Shown in pieces: positions 7,755-15,926 of a DNA stretch of 64,000 nucleotides. The notes under the pieces are model-generated. The model searched no databases, was not told the DNA's origin, and saw nothing but the letters and a program-made list of their open reading frames with translations. The translations under genes and the position numbers were made by a program. Position 1 is the first letter of the stretch; each line of letters starts with the position of its first letter. Origin of the DNA: Yeosuana aromativorans (lineage in GTDB: Bacteria > Bacteroidota > Bacteroidia > Flavobacteriales > Flavobacteriaceae); assembly GCF_014646655.1 (NCBI RefSeq), contig NZ_BMNR01000001.1, positions 407,382 through 471,381 of the forward strand. Reading direction: 5' to 3'.

Positions 7755-9497
7755 TTAATAACCTGGGTTTTGATCATATAACCCTCCCGTAAAATCTATT
7801 TCTCTTTGTGGTATTGGATAATACTCATCTCTACCAGCTGTAAAGTGGGCATTTGCCAGAAAATCACGTTTTGTTTTTTCCTCATTAAGATATGAGTTTA
7901 GAACGGTTTCGGCATCTCCCCAACGAACCAGATCAAAAAAGCGTGGTCCTTCCATACCAAATTCCAGTCTTCTTTCAAATTTCAGAGCTTTTAAAGCCTC
8001 TGCTTGAGAGAGTCCTGTTGGGTATAATCCAATATTATACACATCAGAAGCTCCAGCATCAATTGGTCGTTGTGTACTTTGAGAAGCTCGTGTTCTAATT
8101 TGATTAACAATCGCAATCCCTGGATCAACTTGTCCCATTTGTATTAAAGCTTCTGCCTTAAAGAGCAACACATCAGCATATCTAATAAAATCCACATTTT
8201 TAGATGTTCCAACAAAAGGTCCTTCTTTCACATAACATGAACAGTCTGGAGCTTGTTGTTCTTTCATATTCCCAAAATATCCATAAACACCAGGGTCTCT
8301 TGCCCAACTAAAATTATAAATCATATCACCACTGGAGTTTACCGTATTTCTGTATTTGAAAGGTCTTCCAGGAATGCCTACAGTATGGTCAATTCTAGGG
8401 TCAAGTGTTACACCAGAAGCCAATGGCGCTTCCCCATTGCCATCAATAACATTGAAAATATCTGAATTGTTAAACGTATCCAATAAAGGCAATCCATTGG
8501 CATCTGTTTTAAAAGCATTTACCATATTCTGGCTCGCTAAATGAAATCCGCAACATCCGTAAAGACCAGTTCCATGTGGCGAGTTTAACCCTGTAACATA
8601 GCTTACCCTACCTACTTCGGTTCCATCATTAATTGAAAATTGTGCTGCCCATATTGATTCTGGACCGTTATCATATCCGTCTAAAAAATTATTGGCATAG
8701 TCAGGTTCTAAAGCCCCTGTTACATCATCGGCATAATCAACAACTTCCTGCAATCTTGACATATTGATATTTGTAACTTGGTGTTTGTCATTTTGCTCAT
8801 AGGCCTGATACAAACGAAGTTTTGCTAAATAGGCAGCTGCTGCATTTTTATCGGCTCTTCCAACTTGATCTTGTGACTGCGGTAAATTGTTATAAGCAAA
8901 TAAAAAGTCATCAGCAATCTTATTCCACAAGTCTTCATTGGATAGATCATTTGATGTTTGAAGAATATCCTCTTGCGTTAAATCTTCAGTTATGTAGGGT
9001 ATTTTATTGAACAATAGCTTCAACATAAAATGAGAATGACCACGCAAAAACCGCAATTCTGCTATTCTTTTTGTTTTATCTGGATAATCCGCATCAGGAA
9101 TTTCATTGATAACGGTTAGGGCAAAATTTGCTCTTGAAATCGCCTTGTAAAAATTGGTCCAGGTTCTTGGGGTCATCCAATCGCCATCATCAGCTTTTGT
9201 TAAATTGTATTGCTCATAATGATCCACAATATCCACATCACTTCTTCCGCCTCCACCTTTATAAGCGTCATCAGATCGTACACTACCATATACCCATTGA
9301 TGAGTAAGAGGCCCAATCATTTCGTCATTGGCTATGCCAGCATAAGCCGCAACCACTAGTGCTTCTGCATTTTCAGCGGTCCCCACATTTTCAGAAGACA
9401 ATAAGCCTTCTGGTTCGTATTCTAAAAAATCTTTGCTACATGCTACCAATAAAACTACTGATAAAACAAGACTTGATATTTTTATATATTTTTTCAT
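7755..9497 (-). CDS. susD: SusD-like outer-membrane glycan-binding lipoprotein (fructan locus)
   Basis: A protein of 580 residues. The lipoprotein signal ends LLVAC with Cys20, followed by SKDFLEYEP, the typical start of RagB/SusD proteins. Tetratricopeptide-like helices in the N-terminal half include ELRFLRGHSHFMLKLLF, and the C-terminal part contains FIRYADVLLFKAEALIQMG, FERRLEFGMEGPRFFDLVRWG and YPIPQREID, all SusD hallmarks. It caps the SusC channel from outside and helps deliver fructo-oligosaccharides. It starts 10 bp after susC and is translationally close to it. No SusE/F-type surface protein follows, so this may be the main surface binding protein of the locus. Confidence 0.96.
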   Translation of the reverse strand: MKKYIKISSLVLSVVLLVACSKDFLEYEPEGLLSSENVGTAENAEALVVAAYAGIANDEMIGPLTHQWVYGSVRSDDAYKGGGGRSDVDIVDHYEQYNLTKADDGDWMTPRTWTNFYKAISRANFALTVINEIPDADYPDKTKRIAELRFLRGHSHFMLKLLFNKIPYITEDLTQEDILQTSNDLSNEDLWNKIADDFLFAYNNLPQSQDQVGRADKNAAAAYLAKLRLYQAYEQNDKHQVTNINMSRLQEVVDYADDVTGALEPDYANNFLDGYDNGPESIWAAQFSINDGTEVGRVSYVTGLNSPHGTGLYGCCGFHLASQNMVNAFKTDANGLPLLDTFNNSDIFNVIDGNGEAPLASGVTLDPRIDHTVGIPGRPFKYRNTVNSSGDMIYNFSWARDPGVYGYFGNMKEQQAPDCSCYVKEGPFVGTSKNVDFIRYADVLLFKAEALIQMGQVDPGIAIVNQIRTRASQSTQRPIDAGASDVYNIGLYPTGLSQAEALKALKFERRLEFGMEGPRFFDLVRWGDAETVLNSYLNEEKTKRDFLANAHFTAGRDEYYPIPQREIDFTGGLYDQNPGY

Positions 9498-9507
9498 GAT
9501 TCTAATT

Positions 9508-12500
9508 TTAAAAATTTAAGTTTAAACCTATGGATAAGGTTGTTGGAACAGGGATTCTATTAACATCAACGCGTTCAGGGTCTGAACCTATATAGCCTTT
9601 TGGGGTTATCCAAAATAGGTTTTCACCTTGAAGATAAATACGGCAATTGGTCATTCCACCCCATTTGCTGATTAAATCTTTTGGCAGACTGTATCCTAAT
9701 GCTAGGTTTCTCAATTTAAAATAGGAATTGTTTCTAAAAAGATAGTCTGATGTCTGGGTATCGTTATTAACCAAAGACAATGCTGGAATATCAGTATTTG
9801 TATTTTGTGGCGTCCACGCATTTAGAGTACCAGGTCCTGCATTTTCTCTTCCTTGAACAAAGTTGTTCCAAAAAATATAGGGATCTTGTCCTATACGTCC
9901 TGTTACACCTGATCCAAAAATTGAAAGATCAAAATCCTTGTATTTTAAATCAATGCTTATACCATATTCTAAATCTGGTAAGGTGTTTCCAAGAAAATCT
10001 CTATCAGAAGAATTAATAACACCATCATTGTTAAGGTCAACAAACTTAATACCTCCTGGTCTGGCACCAACCTGACTTGCATGGGCATCGACCTCTGCCT
10101 GGCTTTGGAACAGACCATCTGTTTTATAACCATAGATTGAGAATTGGGAGTGCCCAATAATTGAATTCTCTGCCGTTCCAGGATATGCCGCCCTTACTTC
10201 TTCTGGCAAATCTGTAATCTCATCCTTAAAAGCTCCAAAATTAGTAGACACAGCAAAATATAAACCATTATCCAAGGTATTGGAATATGCTAAAGACAAC
10301 TCCCATCCTTTTGTTGATGTAGAAGCACCATTAACAAATTTTTCTTGCCCTTCACCAACTGCTGATGCGATTGGAGGTTTGATTAAGATATCATTGGTTT
10401 TTCTGGTGAAATAATCAAATGACCCAATAAGCTTGTTTTGCATAAACCCAAAATCAACACCTAGGTTCACTTCTTTTGTGGATTCCCATTTCAAACCGGA
10501 ATTGGCAGCTTGAATAGAGACAAATCCAGAAGGCAAATTACCAGTATTGGCGCCATTTAAATCATAGGCTGTACCAACATTATAGTAAATATTGAAAAAG
10601 TCTGGAACATAGACATTTTGATTGGGTCCATATCTAGATTCATACAAACCAAATCGCGCTACATCACCAATGGATTGATTACCCACTTCACCATAACCGG
10701 CTCTTAATTTTAGGTTTGAAATAAAATCGTTGTCTTTTAAAAAGTCTTCATTATTAATTCTCCAGCCAACAGTTGCAGCAGGGAAAATACCATACCGATT
10801 ATCAGCACCAAATCTTGAGGAACCATCCCGTCTTAATGTAAATGTTGCCAAATATTTGTCAGAATAGGCATAATTTATTTTTCCAAATTGAGATAATAAT
10901 CGGCTTCCGCTTGAAGTTCCATTGGATGACCTTGCTCCTGAGGCAGCTGCCAAAGTAAAATAGGATTCTGTTTCTACAGCAAATCCATCAGCAGATGCCA
11001 AAAGAGATTTAAAATCCGTTTTTATGGATTCTGTACCAAGTAAAACGCCTATTTTATGTTCACCAAATTCTACATTGTAGTTTAAGGTATTTGAAAAGGT
11101 AAGACTGGTATATTTATTGGTATCAAAAGTCAAACTGTTGTTTGATCTGGTAATAAACCCATTATTAACGGTGGTTTCAATATCCTTTCTTTCAAAATTG
11201 TTGTAGTCTATCCCTATACTGGTTCTGAATGTCAGGTTTTCCATTAAATCTACTTCTGCAAAGATGTTTCCAAAGAACGATAGTCTATTGGTATTATCCC
11301 ATCTATTAAGATATTGCATAAGAACCGGATTGTTCCTATCAGAATATCCAGAGCCTATTGGCCCAGCAAAATTCCCATTACTATCATATACTGGAATGGT
11401 TGGAGCCAAAGTAATAGCCAAACCAGGAGTTGGAGCACTACCTACATCAGGTGAAGCCAACAACTCATTTGAGTTTGAAAACTGGGTATTAATTCCTGTC
11501 CGTACTTTATCATTAAACAATTTATAGCTTGAATTTAATCTAGCGGAATACCTTTCATAATTGGTGTATTTTAGCATTCCTGTGTTTTTTATGTAACCTA
11601 CATTGAACAACGTAAAGGCCTTGTCGGTTCCACCAGAAACTGTTAACTCGTTATTAAAAACATAGCCTGTTTCATAGGTTGCATCTTGCCAATCGGTATC
11701 GCCTGCAGGCACATTGGGGTCACCACCAACAAACGGCTGAACTGTGACACTGTTTAATACTGGGTTATTATAATCCCCATTCCAATCAAAATTATAGATT
11801 TCGCCATAACCTCCGTTTGGATCGGCACCATCATTAACAGATGCTCTCCACAATACTTCACCTCTCTGTTGGGCATTTAACATTTTGTAACGTTGTTTTT
11901 TCTCAGATTGAGCAGAGAAACTTGAATTATATGAAATGCTCAATTTTTGGTCTTCACTTCTGGTTGAGCCTTTGGTTGTTACTATGATAACACCATTGGC
12001 AGCCCGAGAACCATAAATAGAGGATGCAGAGGCATCTTTTAGTACCTGAATGGACTCTATAGTTGTTCCACTAATGGATGAAAACACTTCTTGCCTCACG
12101 GTTGGAATTCCGTCAATCACATAAAGCGGATCGTTATTGCCTAATGTACTAACACCTCTAATTAAAATTCTGCTATTAGTTCCGGTAGGGTCACCTGATT
12201 TTTCAACAAAAAGACCTGGTACACGTCCTTGTAAGGCTTGCATGGGGTTTCCCGTACTTAAGCTTTGTCCTTGCAATGGTTTAAAATCCACTACGGTTAC
12301 GGCACCAGTAACATCAACTTTACGTTCTTTGGTATACCCCGTTAACACCACGGCTTCCAGTTGCGCCGTGTCAGTTTCCATAGCAATATCAATGGTAGTT
12401 TGACCATTTACCTGAACCTCTTGTGTTCTATAGCCCACATAACTGAATACAAGAGTGGCATTACTGTCTACGCCCTCTAGAACGTAGTTCCCATCAAAAT

Positions 12501-12663
12501 CTGAAACAGCACCTTTTGTTGTTCCTGATACAATTACTGAAGCTCCAGGTAATGGAAATCCGTCTTCAGAAGACGTAATGACTCCTTTTACTTCAATTTC
12601 TTGGGCTGTTACTGACAAAAACGAGCCGAACAGCAATAAATAAATGAGTAATCTAATTTTCAT
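9508..12663 (-). CDS. susC: SusC-like TonB-dependent transporter (fructan locus)
   Basis: A protein of 1051 residues with a signal peptide (1-20, ending VTA). Residues about 22-100 are a carboxypeptidase-regulatory-like beta-sandwich (GVITSSEDGFPLPGASV, SYVGYRTQEV). The plug follows with LRGRVPG-type and IRGVSTLGNNDPLYVIDG motifs (about 145-190) and SIYGSRAANGVIIVTTKG. The rest is a 22-strand barrel ending in a hydrophobic strand with terminal Phe (SIGLNLNF). There is no N-terminal STN domain, consistent with regulation by the nearby hybrid two-component system rather than a sigma/anti-sigma pair. It would import fructan oligosaccharides with SusD. It lies 14 bp after GH32 and 10 bp before susD. 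Confidence 0.97.
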   Translation of the reverse strand: MKIRLLIYLLLFGSFLSVTAQEIEVKGVITSSEDGFPLPGASVIVSGTTKGAVSDFDGNYVLEGVDSNATLVFSYVGYRTQEVQVNGQTTIDIAMETDTAQLEAVVLTGYTKERKVDVTGAVTVVDFKPLQGQSLSTGNPMQALQGRVPGLFVEKSGDPTGTNSRILIRGVSTLGNNDPLYVIDGIPTVRQEVFSSISGTTIESIQVLKDASASSIYGSRAANGVIIVTTKGSTRSEDQKLSISYNSSFSAQSEKKQRYKMLNAQQRGEVLWRASVNDGADPNGGYGEIYNFDWNGDYNNPVLNSVTVQPFVGGDPNVPAGDTDWQDATYETGYVFNNELTVSGGTDKAFTLFNVGYIKNTGMLKYTNYERYSARLNSSYKLFNDKVRTGINTQFSNSNELLASPDVGSAPTPGLAITLAPTIPVYDSNGNFAGPIGSGYSDRNNPVLMQYLNRWDNTNRLSFFGNIFAEVDLMENLTFRTSIGIDYNNFERKDIETTVNNGFITRSNNSLTFDTNKYTSLTFSNTLNYNVEFGEHKIGVLLGTESIKTDFKSLLASADGFAVETESYFTLAAASGARSSNGTSSGSRLLSQFGKINYAYSDKYLATFTLRRDGSSRFGADNRYGIFPAATVGWRINNEDFLKDNDFISNLKLRAGYGEVGNQSIGDVARFGLYESRYGPNQNVYVPDFFNIYYNVGTAYDLNGANTGNLPSGFVSIQAANSGLKWESTKEVNLGVDFGFMQNKLIGSFDYFTRKTNDILIKPPIASAVGEGQEKFVNGASTSTKGWELSLAYSNTLDNGLYFAVSTNFGAFKDEITDLPEEVRAAYPGTAENSIIGHSQFSIYGYKTDGLFQSQAEVDAHASQVGARPGGIKFVDLNNDGVINSSDRDFLGNTLPDLEYGISIDLKYKDFDLSIFGSGVTGRIGQDPYIFWNNFVQGRENAGPGTLNAWTPQNTNTDIPALSLVNNDTQTSDYLFRNNSYFKLRNLALGYSLPKDLISKWGGMTNCRIYLQGENLFWITPKGYIGSDPERVDVNRIPVPTTLSIGLNLNF

Positions 12664-12677
12664 AATTGAGTTGTTAT

Positions 12678-14255
12678 TTAGTTTAATTTTAATTGTTTAA
12701 TAATCAAGTTTTCTATTTCAACTGGTTTAGCATTCGCATTTATGGAAAATGAGTCGAACGGCTGTGTGGTAAAAAATATCTCTGTCATAACCGTTGTTCC
12801 ATTATTGTAGAAAAGTTCAATAGAAGTTTTGTCTAAAATGATTCTTACATCCAGATCATTTATATTTTTGTTAAGTGGTGCTTTCGAAACATTTTTTGCG
12901 AAGTCCTCAGAAAAGGAGGTGTTTCCTGATTTAGACCTATCAATAAAGAAGAAATGGTCTTTATTGTTCAATCCAAACGATATGGATTCTCCAATAGAGT
13001 TACTTAGACTAAATGTGTAAACATCTTGTTTTAAATCTGAAACCGTGAATTGTATATCAGCTTTTGTAAAATCCACTAATGGGGATTTGGCAACAACCGT
13101 TTTGTCTGTTATAGAAATCTCATTTTTACGTATCGTTTTGGAAACATAGTTTTGTAGTTCTCTTACGGGCAAAAATTTTAGCCGATATTGTCCATCATTT
13201 TTAATTACGGTTATTTCTCTTGGCGTTGTCATGGCACTTCGCCAAGTTTCGGTAGGAACTTGTTGAGCATATTGCCAATTGGACATCCAGCCCAAAAACA
13301 ATTTTCTGCCATCAGAATCTGGGATATTAGACCAAGTTACACCAGCGTAATTATCTTTTCCGTAATCGATCCAAAGCGCTTTTTCGTTTTCTAAATCATT
13401 ATTGAATGATGGATCCAAGCTAAATGTTTTACCATCAAAATCACCAATAAAATATTGGGTTGCAGAACCTCCGTTCAAACCTCCCGGATTAATACTTACT
13501 AGCAATACCCATTTTATTTCATTGGTTCCTTCAACAACCATTGGAAAGAAGTCTGGACATTCCCAAACACCTCCGTGGGCACCAATATGTTCTCCAAAAC
13601 TTGATTGAAATTCCCAATCTTTTAAATTTGTAGAGGTATATAGGTTTATTTTGTCGCCTGCCGCCAAAACCAAAGTCCATTTTTGATGAATGGAATCCCA
13701 TGTTACTTTTGGATCTCTAAAATCCTTCAATCCGGGATTTTCAATTACTGGATTGTTTTCATATTTTGTAAATGTTTTGCCTTCATCCAAGCTATAGGCT
13801 ATACTTTGAGTTTGTAACCACTCGTCATTCCCTAATCGTTTAGAGTTGGTATACATGGCAACTACTGGTATTTTGTTTCGAGTTGCTCCAAAACCTGAAC
13901 TATTATTTAAGTCAACAACAGCACTTCCAGAAAATATGTCTCCTAATTTATCAGGATAAAGTGCAATAGGTTGTTCCGTCCAAGTTATCATATCGGTACT
14001 AATGGCATGCCCCCAGTGCATAGGCCCCCAAACATTCCCCTCAGGGTAATATTGGAAATACAAATGATAGTACCCATTGTAGAAAAACATACCATTTGGG
14101 TCATTCATCCAATGCGCCTTAGGGGTAAAGTGAAAATTGGGACGATACAGTTCCTCTTCAGAATATGTCTTTTCATTCGCTATTGATTTTTTGTTGGCAT
14201 TTTTGCAACCAACAAAACATATTATGACCAACATTGTTAAAAGTGTACGTTTCAT
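12678..14255 (-). CDS. GH32 fructan hydrolase lipoprotein (levanase/inulinase/invertase type)
   Basis: A protein of 525 residues with a lipoprotein signal (Cys17 in FVGC). The three GH32 signatures are intact: WMNDPNG at 49-55 with nucleophile Asp52, RDP at 180-182 with transition-state Asp181, and EC at 232-233 with acid/base Glu232. Five-bladed propeller motifs such as FSGSAVVD and LGWMSNWQYA are present, and a beta-sandwich runs from about residue 380. It cleaves beta-fructosidic bonds in levan, inulin or fructo-oligosaccharides, most likely from the chain end. Residues after Cys17 are not acidic, so a periplasmic position is as likely as a surface one. It starts 3 bp after the MFS gene, so the two are tightly coupled. 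Confidence 0.95.
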   Translation of the reverse strand: MKRTLLTMLVIICFVGCKNANKKSIANEKTYSEEELYRPNFHFTPKAHWMNDPNGMFFYNGYYHLYFQYYPEGNVWGPMHWGHAISTDMITWTEQPIALYPDKLGDIFSGSAVVDLNNSSGFGATRNKIPVVAMYTNSKRLGNDEWLQTQSIAYSLDEGKTFTKYENNPVIENPGLKDFRDPKVTWDSIHQKWTLVLAAGDKINLYTSTNLKDWEFQSSFGEHIGAHGGVWECPDFFPMVVEGTNEIKWVLLVSINPGGLNGGSATQYFIGDFDGKTFSLDPSFNNDLENEKALWIDYGKDNYAGVTWSNIPDSDGRKLFLGWMSNWQYAQQVPTETWRSAMTTPREITVIKNDGQYRLKFLPVRELQNYVSKTIRKNEISITDKTVVAKSPLVDFTKADIQFTVSDLKQDVYTFSLSNSIGESISFGLNNKDHFFFIDRSKSGNTSFSEDFAKNVSKAPLNKNINDLDVRIILDKTSIELFYNNGTTVMTEIFFTTQPFDSFSINANAKPVEIENLIIKQLKLN

Positions 14256-14258
14256 ATT

Positions 14259-15578
14259 TTAACCTTTTATTAATTTTTTACTTAATTCTTCTAAAGGAAC
14301 CCCTTTGGTTTCCGGCATGATAAATATCACAAACAACAATTGCACAACCATCATAATGGCAAAAAACATGAAGACCACGCCTGCACCGATGCTTGCAAAC
14401 AAAGCAGGTACCAGAGATGGCACAACAGCAGCTAATACCCAATGGGTTGAACTGCCAAAGGATTGCCCTGAACCCCTTAAATGGTTTGGAAATATTTCAG
14501 AAATAAATACCCAAATTACGGTTCCCTGACCTACGGCATGGGCCGCTATAAACATAAATAGGAATATGGGCATGGAACTTCCTTCCCAATGAAAAAAGAA
14601 CGCACAAGACACTAGGGTCAAGGATATAATATAGCCCACAGAACCGATATACATCAATTGCTTTCTGCCTAATCTATCAATGAGATAAATTCCTAAAAGA
14701 GTGAATAGCATATTGGTTACCCCAACACCTATGCTACTTAAAAGGGCGGAGCTTTCGGCAAGACCTGCTTCAGTTAAAATTCTTGGTGCATAATACAGAA
14801 AGGCATTGATACCAGACAATTGATTGAAAAAAGCAATCAAAAAAGCCAATATTAAAGGGAAACGATATTTTTTAAGGAATATATTTTCGTTGGGAACTGT
14901 ATTGTCCATTTCATCCTTGATTTCTAACATCAGTGCTTCAGGATCTTTATCTGGACTTATTATTTGAAGCACTTTTCTGGCTTCATCATTTCTAAATTTA
15001 GTAAGCAGCCATCTCGGGCTTTTAGGCACTGTTAATGCGAATACAGTATAAAATGCAGCAGGAAAGGCTTCAACACCAATCATCCAACGCCAATCATTAT
15101 CTCCTACATTGTTCAATAAATAATTTGACAGAAATGCTATTAGTATTCCGAAAACAATATTAAATTGATAAAGGCCAACTAGTTTTCCTCTGTCTTTTGC
15201 AGGAGCAATTTCAGATATATAGGCTGGTGCTGCAATGGTTGAGGCCCCCACACCAAGCCCCCCAATAAATCTAAATACGGCAAATGTCCATGGGTCATTG
15301 GCCAACCCAGACCCTATAGCAGATACTGTATAGAGAACACCTATCCAAATCAGTGTGTTTTTACGTCCTATTTTATTGGTAGGAATACCACCAAAAAAAG
15401 CGCCTACTACAGTTCCCCATAGAGCCATTCCTATAACAACTATTCCGTGAAACATATCCGAAGATCCCCAAAGTAATTGTAGTTTTTTTTCAGCGCCCGA
15501 TATAACTACGGTATCAAATCCGAAAAGGAAACCAGCCAATGCGGCCGTAATGGACCATATCAATATTTTTTTGTTCAT
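14259..15578 (-). CDS. MFS sugar porter (probable fructose transporter)
   Basis: A protein of 439 residues with about 12 hydrophobic segments. Sugar-porter family signatures are visible: GFLFGFDTVVISG in helix 1, NKIGRKN in the helix 2-3 loop, PKSPRWLL after helix 6, QLSGINAFLYYAPRI in helix 7, DRLGRKQ in the helix 8-9 loop and PETKGVPLEEL at the end. It sits in the inner membrane and probably takes up fructose by proton symport. It is the first gene of the fructan operon and is preceded by a 348-bp control region. The arrangement of transporter, GH32, SusC/D and kinase matches the gene set of Bacteroides fructan loci, though the order differs. Confidence 0.94.
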   Translation of the reverse strand: MNKKILIWSITAALAGFLFGFDTVVISGAEKKLQLLWGSSDMFHGIVVIGMALWGTVVGAFFGGIPTNKIGRKNTLIWIGVLYTVSAIGSGLANDPWTFAVFRFIGGLGVGASTIAAPAYISEIAPAKDRGKLVGLYQFNIVFGILIAFLSNYLLNNVGDNDWRWMIGVEAFPAAFYTVFALTVPKSPRWLLTKFRNDEARKVLQIISPDKDPEALMLEIKDEMDNTVPNENIFLKKYRFPLILAFLIAFFNQLSGINAFLYYAPRILTEAGLAESSALLSSIGVGVTNMLFTLLGIYLIDRLGRKQLMYIGSVGYIISLTLVSCAFFFHWEGSSMPIFLFMFIAAHAVGQGTVIWVFISEIFPNHLRGSGQSFGSSTHWVLAAVVPSLVPALFASIGAGVVFMFFAIMMVVQLLFVIFIMPETKGVPLEELSKKLIKG

Positions 15579-15926
15579 TATAGTTTAGTTTTGTTATCGC
15601 CAAATTACAAGGAAAGTGAATTTCTGGAGTTTAGATTTGTAACAATAAGTTATGAATCTGTTAATGATTTCTTAACTTTGATATAATTAACTAAAAATCA
15701 GTATGTTACAATATTAACAATTTTAAAATTAAATTTTGGGTTTCAAAATTGTTACTTGATATATTCAAAATTGTTACCCTAAAATGAATCTAAGAAGTGT
15801 CAAATTCATAAAAAACATGATACATGTTTATTAATTTAACTGTTTTATGTATTCATTAAAAATAAATACACAAAAAAACAACCTATAAATTATTGAATTG
15901 CCAAATAAAAACGTGCTGTTATGGGT
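15579..15926 (-). promoter_or_regulatory. Control region between the hybrid regulator and the fructan operon
   Basis: A gene-free, very AT-rich 348-bp stretch. It must hold the fructan operon promoter on the minus strand; a TAATTTGG sequence near 15606-15613 (minus) is a weak -7 candidate. It also holds the direct repeats listed separately and a short inverted repeat AAACATG/CATGTTT at 15813-15829. No ORF or RNA gene is visible. Confidence 0.6.
15742..15777 (-). promoter_or_regulatory. Paired direct repeats, probable hybrid-regulator operator
   Basis: The 14-mer TTCAAAATTGTTAC occurs exactly at 15742-15755 and 15764-15777, 22 bp start to start, about two helical turns. AraC-type output domains of hybrid two-component systems bind such direct repeats upstream of susC-type promoters. 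The pair lies about 165-200 bp upstream of the MFS start codon. Confidence 0.65.
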
